DNA from: Suillus spraguei
Taxonomy: Eukaryota > Basidiomycota > Agaricomycetes > Boletales > Suillaceae
Assembly: GCA_016800925.1 (NCBI GenBank)
Contig: JABCPU010000002.1
Location: forward strand, 124,001-188,000
Direction of reading: 5' to 3'
DNA: 64,000 nucleotides
Positions within the stretch are counted from its first letter, which is position 1; each line of letters opens with the position of its first letter. Shown here one piece after another: positions 11,027 through 21,236 of this stretch. Below the pieces are notes generated by a model. That model worked only from the letters and a program-made list of their open reading frames with translations, was not told where the DNA came from and ran no database searches. Both the position numbers and the translations under genes were made by a program.

Positions 11027-12269
11027 TCATGCTAAGCTGTTCAGATCATGCACCTCGTCAGGAGGCTGCTCAGGCCACCAATCTGCCCACCAAGGTTCCA
11101 CCTTCCACGACTGTCCCTCCTTTTCCTCGGCAACCAATGCTATATCAGGACGCAAATGTTCTAGTCGCACTAACGCTAGACCGACGCTTGACCCTATCCC
11201 TGGAGCAATTATCGTGGAAAGGAGCGTGGATGACCCGCGCAGGCGGGGTGTTTTTACCGCGGCGCTGTCTGTAGTCGACGGAAGGAACGGTTTAATCGAT
11301 ATGTATGGTGGTAATGACGCCGGAGAGGAAATGTGGACTGGGAGTATACGTTTCCGAACTGCACCAGTGTGATATGTGCGTACTGTCAACTCTTGACCGA
11401 CATAGCATCCCTTCCGGAAATCCACTGGGCGTGTCAGTATAGTATTAGGTGAAACAAAAAGGAACATACGTCCACCCATCGCGTCTAAGTTTGATTCAAT
11501 GGGAAATGCATGCATGGGTTGAATATCCACACTACCCTCGGGAACACCGTGCATGATCCGATGGAGTGAATATGCATCCTTACCAGCCAATTCGTGTGTA
11601 GATGCGTCGGCAGCTGCACAGTATTAATTTCATCTCAATTTAAGAGACACCCAAAAGACAGGCTCACGCATTTCGCCTTTGCGAACGAGCATCCGCTTCC
11701 CCATCCCTGGAGCACGTCGGTCGAGTATGGTACCATTCTCAGTTCCCCATGGCCATTCGCTAGTCCGCCAAACTGGTTCGACAGCCCCGCTCCGTGCCCA
11801 ATTCCACTCCCTGGTTTCTTTTGCCTCTTCTGACCCCCATGCAGCCCAAACATCCCACTCCTCCGACACGTCCCGTATGCGCACTTTTGAGCGAAGGACG
11901 TAGCGCTTGAGGAGGCTCATGAGGGTAGGTGCCTCGGATGGCGTAGGATCATATTCTATGAGATATGTCGACTCAGTAGATGAAAGTGATGACGTCGGGG
12001 ACTTATACAAGAAGGCTTCATACAAGACTCGTCCCTACGACCACAGGTTGCATGGTTACAATTACACACTGCCGGACACTCGAAGTTGAGTCGCACCTGA
12101 GCATGTAAGAACGCCCCATATGTCTGCTTGCCCTGCACATTGCACGCTAGCAGCCCATTGAAAATTCAGTTGCCTGTGAACCGGAAACAGAAAGGACTGC
12201 GCGATCAGACACGGGCGCCAGTGTCGGAATTGTTCTTAAAAGCGTACGGAGTGATGGTGGTATAGGCAT
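11027..12269 (-). CDS. IBA57: Mitochondrial Fe-S assembly factor Iba57/Caf17 (GcvT-like)
   Basis: Folate-binding GcvT-fold protein acting late in mitochondrial [4Fe-4S] cluster assembly (aconitase, lipoyl synthase). Exons are 12269-12097, 12034-11668, 11613-11470 and 11424-11027, about 360 aa. The family signature KGCYVGQELTVRTYHTGAVRK is split only by the numbering of residues and sits just after the third intron. The N-terminus carries DRAVLSVSGSQATEF, then NGLLACNVQGKQTYGAFLHAQ, and after the first intron GRVLYEAFLYKS, as in Caf17. One frame break at 12160-12164, inside EF(F/L)NGLL, is repaired by one more base in the A run on the plus strand. The first residues contain several Arg and Leu and no acid, as for a mitochondrial presequence. 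Divergent from COA5. Confidence 0.9.
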
Positions 12270-12439
12270 CAAGAAAGCATGAGAAGTTTACGCATGATTG
12301 CAACCTGCTCTCCTGAACCATCCAGTCATCACAGCCTCACTCCCCAACCTTTCATCACATTACTCAGACGCTGCACGACGGCACAATTTTATAGCGGGGA
12401 TTGACTTTGGGTGTTCCAATAGACGTTGTCACATTGATC

Positions 12440-12755
12440 ATGTCCTCGTCCTGTGACGCTATCCTCAAAGCACTCAAGGAATGCCTTCTCAATTCTGACT
12501 GTGTCCAAAAGCAAGGACATCTTCCTTCGGATTGTCTCAAACAACATAGTAATGAATTACCGGAACAATGTCAGCTACTTAGGAAGTCCACTTTCGAGTG
12601 CAAACGCAATATGGTGAGTGACTGATACAAACATGGGAATATGCTCTGATATGCTCAAGTTGGATATGAGGACTCGGTTTCGAGGTAACACGGTGGGAAT
12701 GGATGCTGAGAAGCTGAGACAGCAGAAGACTGCTGCACCTCCTGCAGAATCATGA
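12440..12755 (+). CDS. COA5: Cytochrome c oxidase assembly factor 5 (Pet191), twin CX9C
   Basis: Small intermembrane-space protein needed for complex IV assembly. Exons 12440-12613 and 12660-12755 (46 bp intron) give 89 aa. It starts MSSSCDAILKALKECLLNSD, has Cys pairs typical of the twin CX9C fold (ECLLNSDC, SDCLK, EQC, FECKR) and ends with the family motif DMRTRFRGN plus a short tail. Start, length and intron position next to CKRNM all fit Pet191. Divergent from IBA57, so two mitochondrial assembly factors share this promoter region. Confidence 0.92.
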
Positions 12756-13189
12756 CGTGACGGATGGCTTGCAAGTTCTATCACGATGGCGACTCGGATA
12801 CCTGCAAAACATTGCTTTTCCTTAGAATCTCGTTCGAGTGCGTATCTTCTTCGAACCTATCGTTGTATCCCCTTCAATGAAAATTTTACTAGGAGTGGCG
12901 TCGACCACACTTGTTCTTGTAGCACTTCACTGTCTTTCTGACGAAATCATTCTGCGCTGTTTATGCGTTCAAATCAGTCAGTCTTTCTAAGCTCATTGGA
13001 AATTCATCAGCCACATTCGTAAGCCTAGTGCTTAGCAAGATTGCGCAAGTGGTTAATTTTGGACTTCATGTAGGTCAGCTGAGTATGACGATAGTCGATA
13101 ATCTCCTGTTGGTATAAGAGGAGGGTAGTTTGTGTTAAATTCATAGTCATTCTTCCCTCCATCAGACTCCTTTGAACAAACAATTCGAT
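12756..13189. other. Intergenic region COA5 to GST
   Basis: About 430 bases. A TATA-like TATAAG near 13112 lies about 75 bases before the GST start and may be its core promoter. Nothing else recognised. Confidence 0.35.
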
Positions 13190-14182
13190 ATGTCGAAACC
13201 TCTAGTTCTCTACACTGCAGGTACTCCGAATGGCCACAAAGTGTCCATCCTGCTCGAAGAGCTGAAGGCAGCCTACGGGAACATTGATTACGAGTAGGTC
13301 TTCCGCCGTGTTCCCCGGCCGTTGTTCATAGACGTTGACAGCGTCGAGAAGATTAACCTGGCTGCAAACGTTCAAAAAGAGCCATGGTTCATTGCAATGA
13401 ACCCCAATGGACGTATCCCTGTTCTCGTTGATCGCTCCCACACCACTGCTGCCCACCCGAATGGATTCCCAGTCTTCGAGAGTGCAGCAATTTTGTTGTA
13501 CCTCGTACAGAAGTACGATAAGGAAGGGAAGTTCAAGTTTGAGAGCGGCAGCGATGAGGAGAGTCAAATGTTGCAATGGATCTTCTTTGCTGTACGTATT
13601 TTTGACTCTGTAGGTGAGGTAGTTGGATATGTATGCTCATAATCTACAAACCAGCACGGAGGAGTCGGTCCAATGCAAGGGCAATGTAAGTTGTGGTCAC
13701 TCATGTGATTTTCCCGCATAACGACCGAATATCATAGCGCACCACTTCCGACACTATGCCCCTGAAGACGTGCCTTATGGCAAGAAGCGTGTGTACTCGT
13801 TCAATTTTATCTGGTGTTCATGGTTCTGACGTTGTGCATCAGGCTATGGGGATGAGGTTGTCCGTCTTTATGGTGTGCTCGATATCGGTCTTCAGGGTCG
13901 GGACTACCTCGTGGGTCCGGGGGCTGGGAAGCTCAGTGTTGCTGATGTGAACGTCGTGCCATGGTTCGCATTTTCATACAGATGAATATCTTTGACATTG
14001 ATCTGTGGAACAGGGTGAGGTTATACAAGCATGCAGGTGTTGAGACCTTGGATGCTTTCCCGAACGTGAAGGTAGAGTCATCATCATTTAATGGCGGGAT
14101 GTACTAAATTTTTTGCTTCAAGGCTTGGCTCGACCGACTCCTGGAGAGAGAAACCGTGAAGGCAGGAATAGCTGTCCCTTAG
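13190..14182 (+). CDS. Glutathione S-transferase, Ure2p-like class
   Basis: Conjugates glutathione to electrophiles or reduces peroxides in the cytosol. Seven exons (13190-13293, 13342-13591, 13655-13685, 13738-13788, 13843-13963, 14014-14071, 14123-14182) sum exactly to 224 aa. The thioredoxin-fold half has [20 protein letters not shown], then [20 protein letters not shown] (cis-Pro loop) and [11 protein letters not shown] (glutathione-binding ES). The helical half has [21 protein letters not shown] and [13 protein letters not shown], all typical of fungal Ure2-like GSTs. It lacks the N-terminal prion region of yeast Ure2, so it is a plain enzyme rather than a nitrogen regulator (inference). 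Confidence 0.92.
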
Positions 14183-14331
14183 ATTAGTCTTGAGCCGTTC
14201 TCGCTGCAGGTAAACCTTCAATCACGAGCAATTCTCATTGTATTTAGCCATTGTATTTCGTCGTCGCGTCCGCTCAGTTGAAAAAAAAAATACATTAACA
14301 TTAACATCAGTGACGTACCCAGTAACAGCTA

Positions 14332-15438
14332 TTATGGGTCATTCAATGCAACATGCTCAAGTGACAAGCCTGAGGTAAATAAGTATACGGGTTCAAGTAA
14401 TTCAAAGCTCTGTTCAACTTCATGTCCGCCGAAGCTCTGTCTACCTCCATGCGGTGTCACAGTCGTGCTCGTGAATTCTAAAGATAGTAGTGCTGTCCAA
14501 TTTGCTTCCATGGTCATATCGATTGGAAAAGCTTCTCCTGAGTGATCGTCTCGGACACGGGAGACAAGATCCAAGTGGCTCCAAGACGGACACGGACAAC
14601 GCAGTATCTCGTCCTCCATAAGTCGTTATTCTGTCTAGTTCCGTTTGTGGCTTCGAAGTCTACCGCTTGATGAGAATTGAGGATGTGGATGCACATGTGA
14701 CAGTGGTTGCGAATCAGGCTGCGAATTCTGGTTGCTGAGGGGACCCAAGCAAAGACACGGCTCGGAGCCAAATATGGAGCGTTTGTAAGGATTGTACGAG
14801 ATCTCGTGAAAAAATCGGGACGTGATTTGATCCCAGTGGACCAAGGCAGACTAGAAGAGTCTTGGCTTGCTTTTCCATAGCGGCTCGTACTGGTAGACTG
14901 GAGTTCCAAGAGGGTGTTGCGCTCAACATAGAATGTGGAACAAGTAGCAAGGAGCCACAATGAAAAGTTCATACTGGTGATTATGCGTGCGGGCATGGAG
15001 TGGAATGGGACTGAGGATAGTGCACTTGTATTGAAAGGGAATCCACGAGGCAGGGGGCGAGAATTTGTCAATGAGCTGGAGAGCATTGGCGGAATCGACT
15101 TCATTGTCGAGTGCTTTCATGCTCGTGGAACCTTGTTACATACCTGGAGAAAGTAAATTAATGATTTGGATGCAAGAAAAGTTTGTTCTGACTTGACGCG
15201 CTCATACTAGCTCTAGATGGCCGAATATGTCTGATAGGGTTTCGATGGGGAAGTTTAAAATTATTGGGGTGGTATGATGTACTTGGTTCATGGTTGACAA
15301 TTTGGTACTGTCAGTGACTCGAAGGTGAGACTTGTTGTGCAAATATTTAGATGACATCAAACGAACCTTCTGGCTGGCTTGCCATTTTCGACCAAATAAA
15401 TGACGAGAGTCAAGGATGTGCTGGGTAGATAGCGACAA
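14332..15438 (-). pseudogene. Possible degraded F-box gene
   Basis: On the minus strand an ATG near 15293 opens a stretch with the F-box core LNFPIETLSDIFGHLEL. A good donor (GTATGAG) follows, but downstream text stays open only in separate frames (15104-14514, 14844-14635, 14619-14332) that I could not join with ordinary introns. The tail ending LSLEHVALNDP is plausible coding sequence. Agaricomycetes have large families of F-box-like genes, many of them decayed. It may be a relic, or an intact gene damaged by the indel errors seen elsewhere. No function assigned. Confidence 0.3.
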
Positions 15439-15662
15439 CAGAAATTACAAAGGATTTCCAGTTGGCAGGCGAATAAACTTGAACGCGAATAAGCGTCAAT
15501 GGTTGCAACGGCTAACGCCACAGGGTCACTTTGATTATCTCTTCTCCCACTGTGACACGTGACAGTCACCTAACATCTCTGCCGAGCAGCTTGGATTACA
15601 CTTTGTCTTGAACACCAATTAACATAGATAAATCTACGGCTTTATATCAAGCGAATGCGAGG

Positions 15663-16840
15663 ATGCTGAGGGTTATTCCCCGAATATACCGTTACCGGCC
15701 GCTACCACCTTCGACGCCAGAGCTCAATGGAACTTCTTGTACCACTATATTACAGAAGCACTATAGCTCTACCGGGCAACCCATCACTGACCCTGTAGAT
15801 TCGCTGTCACAATCAATTTCAGTGTCTGGCCCAGGTTCAATATCCCTTGCTCATCCGAAAGACCCAAGGTCTGGACACGGGTACTCCGACCTCAATCCTT
15901 CCCCTCCGTCATCTTCGCCTCCACCCGAGGATGTCTTGTCCCTTCCTACCACCCTTTCAGGACCACCCGTACACACTTACCAAGCAGATCCTCAACAGTC
16001 ATATACAGCCCCTCCATTCCACACACATGCCTTCGTCGCCTCGCTTGAGAAGTCATTCCCCACGCCCACAGCGCGAAGTCTGATGAGGGCTACGCGTGCT
16101 TTGCTCGTGGATAGAATAGGTCGCGTAAGGCGAGAAGGTCTCACGGTCAAAGATTTAGATAATGTGCGCTGGACCCATCTGGAAATTGTCATATCTACTG
16201 ACTTAAATGCTGAACAGCAAGCATATCTATTCCGTGCAGCGCTTTCTGAGCTTCGGGCAGAGCAAACCGCAAGGTCCCGTAATGAAAGCGCGACAATACG
16301 CTCTGCCACAGCTGCGTTGCGCCGAGAAGTCGATCGTCTGGATGTCAAGATGAAAGAAGACCTTGGAACCTTGACACATGAGTGAGTCACGTTCGTCGCT
16401 CAGACGATTGTATTATTCATAAAATTATCAGAATACAAATGGAGCTTGACACTCGCAAGAATGAGTCAAAGGCACAGCTGAAACAGCAGACTATCGCAAT
16501 TGAGGTTCGGATGATGATTTCTCATCTCCGTTGCACAAATTGGTAATCTTGAAACAGGAAGTCCTGAATAAGGCCATTATAACGCTCAGCGACCTCCGCG
16601 CAAACATGGAAGAGGTAAAATGGAATAACATGCGTCAAGCTGTTGGTACGTTATTGCCCATTTATCTGTGTCAAATTACCAATTCTTAGCAACGATATAG
16701 CTGCACTGGGCGCTTTTGTTCTATTAATTGTTATCGGCATGGAAATGTATACATTCAGCAAACCGAAGACGCCGTCGCCGCCTGTGCTGAAGGAAAGAGT
16801 ACCTCTACCAGATACTGAAGCAGTGTCTCAGGTGTCATAA
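15663..16840 (+). CDS. DUF1640 / CCDC90-type mitochondrial coiled-coil protein (Fmp32-like)
   Basis: Exons 15663-16381, 16432-16504, 16558-16645 and 16701-16840 give 339 aa. The first ATG is at 15663; the upstream one is followed at once by a stop. A basic N-terminus (IPRIYRYRP) suggests a mitochondrial presequence, followed by a Pro/Ser-rich linker. The DUF1640 block begins [14 protein letters not shown] and [19 protein letters not shown], continues as a long coiled coil rich in E, R and K, and ends in one membrane helix ([19 protein letters not shown]) with a short tail. This is the architecture of MCUR1/CCDC90B and yeast Fmp32, inner-membrane proteins linked to calcium uniporter or cytochrome oxidase biogenesis. 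Which of these roles applies is unknown. Confidence 0.88.
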
Positions 16841-17116
16841 CACACAGCTCCAAGGCACAGGCTTTACTGCATCATTCCTTATTGCTCACACGAACGTGCA
16901 GATGAGCTAAGTCGCTATCTTACATCCACATTCAAATATATACCGTCCACAACTAGAGAAAGGAACAGCCGCATAGATTGTTGTACATGTAACAATACTA
17001 ATTTTATGCTGGCCATAATCGTAACACCTATTATTTGTTACCTGCCACTCTCGTTTCAGCCTAACATCCTGTGCCCCCCCAGTAGTTCTAGAGTTCTTCC
17101 CAATTAGAGAACATGA

Positions 17117-17762
17117 TTATTTGACTTGTAGCTTCTCGAGTTTGTTCGAAAGCTCGTCAGTGTTCTGATCTGTTGATGATATATTTAAATTTGAATCTGG
17201 TGCGGGGGGCCGGTTTGGCTTGTCTTCCGTGTGCGATCCCGTCGTTGCATTATTCGTGCTACTGGCTTTCGAGCTTCCCTCCTTCGACTCCTCGGTGGCA
17301 TCAGCTGCCGCTTCATCTTCCCCCTCTTCATCATCCCAGTTATCTTTGATAACAGCAGCCTTCTCTGCACTTTTCTTAGCTCGAGCATTGGCGCGCTTTT
17401 TCGCGTTCTTATTTGGAGGTGGCGTAGCGGTCTTGCCTTTCGGTAGTGTAGCAGCAGATGGCGCGACCCAGCCCAGTATGTGACCCTTTGGAAGGGCTGT
17501 GGCATCCATCGTCTGCTGGCGTGATCCGCGGAAACGAGAGACATCTTCCTGGGGTGTGAATCCCGGCCTGATCTTAAGCTGCTTGCGCACACTGGTGATG
17601 CAGTAGAGATCGAAATATGAATGATTTGTAGATGCTGGGCTCTGGCAGGCGGACGTACGTTCCATCTGATCTCTTTGATTCTGGTATAACACGTTCAAGG
17701 GTGCGTGGGTCGACGGATATACCAGCTGCGGATTGATCGGGGAATAATGGCGGGCGTGCCAT
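17117..17762 (-). CDS. PYM1: PYM-like partner of Y14-Mago (exon junction complex disassembly)
   Basis: Two exons, 17762-17659 and 17591-17117, 67 bp intron, 192 aa. The N-terminal Mago-binding block is present: ISVDPRTLERVIPESKRSDG, then VRKQLKIRPGFTPQEDVSRF. After it come HILGWV, a Lys/Ala/Arg-rich helix (NKNAKKRANARAKKSAEKA), an acidic stretch (WDDEEGEDEAAAD) and a C-terminal helix (LSNKLEKLQVK), the usual order in PYM. PYM binds the ribosome and removes exon junction complexes in the cytoplasm, which fits an intron-dense genome. Divergent from GPN3 with about 100 bases between starts. Confidence 0.88.
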
Positions 17763-17865
17763 GTTATAGAATTAGTTGTATGTGTAGTACTGGAACTTGC
17801 AGTCACTTGGTTTCCGACAGGAGGGAGGGTCTGAGTTTGAATTTGTTCCTTGTACCTTTTCCGTC

Positions 17866-18998
17866 ATGCGCTACGCTGTTCTCGTTACTGGTCCTGCTGG
17901 TGCCGGCAAATCTACTTTCTCAACCGCTTTTACTACCCATCTTCGTGTCTCAAAACGTACGGCCCATATTGTGAATCTTGATCCCGCTGCAACTGGTGAT
18001 GCTTTCGAGTATCAGCCTGCTATTGACATCCGGGAGCTTGTGACGTTAGACGACGTCATGGGCGAGATGAATATGGGTCCTAATGGCGGTCTTGTATATT
18101 GTTTTGAGTGAGTGAGTGATCATGTGTGACAATCCCTCAAAGAAATCATGCTGATAGTCTCGCTCTGTGTTTAAAAGGTACTTGTTGCAAAATATGGATT
18201 GGCTTGAGGAAGAACTCGGGGGTTTCGACGACGACTATCTGATAATCGACTGTCCAGGTATGACTCTACATATATGACACCGCATATATTCATCGCCTCT
18301 AGGTCAAATCGAGTTGTATACACATCATCCGTTCCTCCCGCAACTGGTGCGGAACTTGCAGCGAATGAGCATACGGATTTGTGCTGTATACCTACTGGAA
18401 TCCCAATTCATGGAGGATCGATATAAATTCTTTAGGTTCGTCTCAGTTTCTGGTTGCCTTTTATTCAATCTTCAAATTAGTCCAGCGGGGTGCTGTCCGC
18501 AATGTCCGCCATGGTTAATCTTGAAGTACCTTGGATAAACATCATGTCTAAGATGGATCTTGTCTCCGGATCATCATCAGACACGTTCGAACCAAGAAAC
18601 GGGAAACGTGGCAAACGCGATATTGCTCGGTATCTTGATCCAGATCCGATGCTACTCGTCGCTGCGAGGGACGGGAGGGATCAACAACGTGGCAACAGCA
18701 GATTTCACGACCTAAACCGGGCCATCGTACAGCTAGTATGTTGTAACTCGTGGTTTATGTTTCCAGACTGACCACCGGGTAGATCGAGGACCATCCTTTA
18801 GTGTCGTTCCTGCCGCTGGATCTGACGTCCACAGACTCACTTGAGACAGTCGTCAGCCATATTGATTTTACTATGCAATACGGTGAAGACGAAGAACCAA
18901 AAGAGGTAGATGACGTTCATTGTCCAGCATACTCCAAACTAACAGCAATATGTCAGCCACATGATCTAGACGAAGGCGACTTTACTGATATGGAATAG
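17866..18998 (+). CDS. GPN3: GPN-loop GTPase 3
   Basis: GTPase needed for assembly and nuclear import of RNA polymerase II. Five exons (17866-18107, 18178-18257, 18303-18435, 18486-18735, 18783-18998) give 306 aa. Seen directly: P-loop GPAGAGKST (residues 9-17), VNLDPAA, DIRELV, the GPN loop GPNGGLVYC (71-73), [12 protein letters not shown] (G3), a NIMSKMDL block (G4-like) and the C-terminal [13 protein letters not shown]. The last block and the length distinguish GPN3 from GPN1 and GPN2. The tail is acidic. The ATG at 17866 is five residues before the first beta strand. Confidence 0.92.
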
Positions 18999-20117
18999 AA
19001 GTGCACTAAATTTTGCGTCCTGTGTTGATACACGACAATTTGAGACAACTGGGCCCCTGAGAGCGATCTCACACGGTGACCAGACCTGGCACACTGAGAG
19101 AATTCGACTGAGTAAAGTTGAGTTCTTTAGTGCTAGAGCTTACAATGACGTCACATTTATTTCTGTTTACAATGAGTAAGTGGGACCGGTATCAGAAGTC
19201 CCAACCCAATGCAACCACCGTTTTCGACAGCCCATCAATCATTGCTATATTTCATCTCCGGTGGGATCATGTATCATGCGCCAGACTGACATTCAAGAAT
19301 TCGATTCCCATGGACTGATACGCCACCCTGACTGGTTTCGTGTGCTTGTAGAGGCGTGGAATATTGATTGTTGACAGCGAAGTTGATCACACTTGGTCTT
19401 ATCAAGCTAAGCACAAAGAAATACTAGGCGTTGCTATACGCCACTTCTTCGAAGATTCTTGCACAGGATGCAATGAGCGGCATCCGTCAGTACGTCAGCT
19501 CACGCCGCGCGGTCCACGAGTCACGAGTTAGGGCTATGCTGATCGGACGTGTCTATGTACGACCAATGTTTGATAACTTCCTGTATAACTAGGCGATCCT
19601 TGACATGTACTACGGGAACCTGATAGAGCTCTGGTAGGAATGAGTATTGATAAGATTTACTTTCTAATCTGATTTAAAAATAAATGTTGTCTCTGTACCA
19701 GTGTAATCATTAATTGATATTGTACCCTGGGTCTCTGCTACTTGTCCTGTGGTTCTCATGCATCGCACATGCCAATATTGTCCGCTACTCTCGTGAGTAA
19801 CTTCCCAGTCAGTATCTTTGGTACGCTCCAATTGTTCATTCGCTAACTCCAACAGGGCAGTGCTTTTGGTACCGCCATGACGCAACTTTGTCAGTCTGGG
19901 TCATAACCGCTTCCGTATAAGATCAGAACGTGTTCTATCTCCACATTCAGCATCCCTACTTTTATCCTTATCTACCCTCCATCGCGCTCACATTTATCTT
20001 GCTTACTGCACCATCGTACTTCCACCTCACGGACCACGCAATCACCAACGTCGTTGTCCACCCTTCGTACTCTCACATCTACTAACCGACAAATAACCAC
20101 CAAATCGTTGCCGGATA
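18999..20117. other. Intergenic region, 1.1 kb
   Basis: No recognised gene. An open frame of 73 codons on the minus strand (19885-19664, starting MRHGGTKSTALLELANEQLE) has plausible composition but no recognised domain and no convincing extension by splicing. The last 200 bases before 20118 are C/T-rich, like many basidiomycete promoters. Confidence 0.35.
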
Positions 20118-20896
20118 ATGAATCAATACACTTTTCCGTCTTCTACTTCGCCCTACAGTACCCATCAGCCTGTGGTCTACACAACTTCTTCGCACTCACA
20201 GCACGGCCATGGGGGTTACAACTATGGGACACCCCTAAGGCGGGCATCTACCGGGCATGCCCACACATCTAGCCCACAATATGGGTACCCCACCGTAGTC
20301 CAGGCACCGCAGACTGCTCAGTACCTGTCTGTGCCTAGCACACACCATCGTAGCAGCAGTCATAGCAAGCACAGTCATAGCAGACCCAGGGCTAGTAGCC
20401 ATAGTCATCATGGGCATGAGCACGGGCATGGGCACGGGTATGGGCACGGGCACGGACACGGACATGGATACAGTACAGCTGCTACTTACCCAGTCACATC
20501 TGCTCCCGTATACACCGTAAGCTAAACCATGCTTTGCTTTGTCTCAGTCTAATGGCGTATTTATATTTTTAGCACCCAAGCTCAGGACATCATCGCTCTC
20601 AATCAACATCACACAGACACCGTTCACAGTCGCGCCCTTCCTATTCTTATGCAAGCAATGGTGATTATTACAGAGGTCGAGCGCCGTCAGTCGGGGACCG
20701 CGTTCGACAGTTCCTTGGAATGGAACCTTCATCGAGCTCTTACTACAATTCCTACGGAAACCAGGGATACGGCCACCACGGTTCTTACGGTGGCACCAGA
20801 GATGAGGGAAGATCGAGGTCGAGGAAACACAGTGGCTATGTGGACCAACACGGAAGAGAAGTTGATAGTCGTGGACGGCCGGTCCATCGCTACTAA
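20118..20896 (+). CDS. Low-complexity Ser/His/Gly/Tyr-rich protein with GH repeats
   Basis: Exons 20118-20516 and 20573-20896 (56 bp intron) give 240 aa. The protein is rich in S, Y, H, Q and G. Residues about 98-120 are an almost pure Gly-His array coded by repeated GGGCAYGG units (20411-20468). The second exon has an RS/SR-rich part, the block SVGDRVRQFLGMEPSS and the C-terminal YVDQHGREVDSRGRPVHRY. No known domain, signal peptide or membrane helix. Metal binding by the His array or phase separation is speculation. The protein at 46495-48477 has related HGRE motifs, so both may belong to one Agaricomycete low-complexity family. Confidence 0.7.
20411..20468 (+). repeat. Coding hexamer-type repeat (GGGCAY)n
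   Basis: About nine imperfect units of GGGCAYGG-type sequence encode alternating His and Gly. Units differ by C/T or G/A changes. Likely prone to length variation. Confidence 0.8.
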
Positions 20897-21236
20897 TTCA
20901 GATAGCTGTTCTTATATATGGTTTATGTAGTCGAAGATCTGTTATTCAAACTACGCTGTAGATCAGCCTGTACATAATTGGCTTTGGGATGTATGCATCA
21001 TAAAGTTCAATCAGACGGAATTCATCATTACCGATGGGTCCATTGATTGCTTGGATCCATGTACCATAGTAGCAATAAAAACAACAACCATAAGCTAGCT
21101 AGTAGACTGTACAATATACAAAGATAGAAATGCCAAGTACGATTACAGAAGAGTTGATAGTGTACCGTTAACGAAAGCGCTAAAATTCCTTGTATGAGAA
21201 GCTGACGACATGCTCTGAAAATGAGACAATAATCCA
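20897..21236. other. Convergent 3' region
   Basis: About 340 bases between the ends of two convergent genes, AT-rich. No gene seen. Confidence 0.35.

Noticed and set aside
16643..16840. Separate small membrane-protein gene
   Set aside because: It is the last exon of the DUF1640 gene; the true acceptor is at 16700.
19290..19305. B-box-like GAATTCGATTCC suggesting a tRNA gene
   Set aside because: No matching A box or acceptor stem around it.
19664..19885. 73-codon minus-strand frame, possibly dsRBD-like
   Set aside because: Faint resemblance only; no conserved dsRBD residues could be placed.
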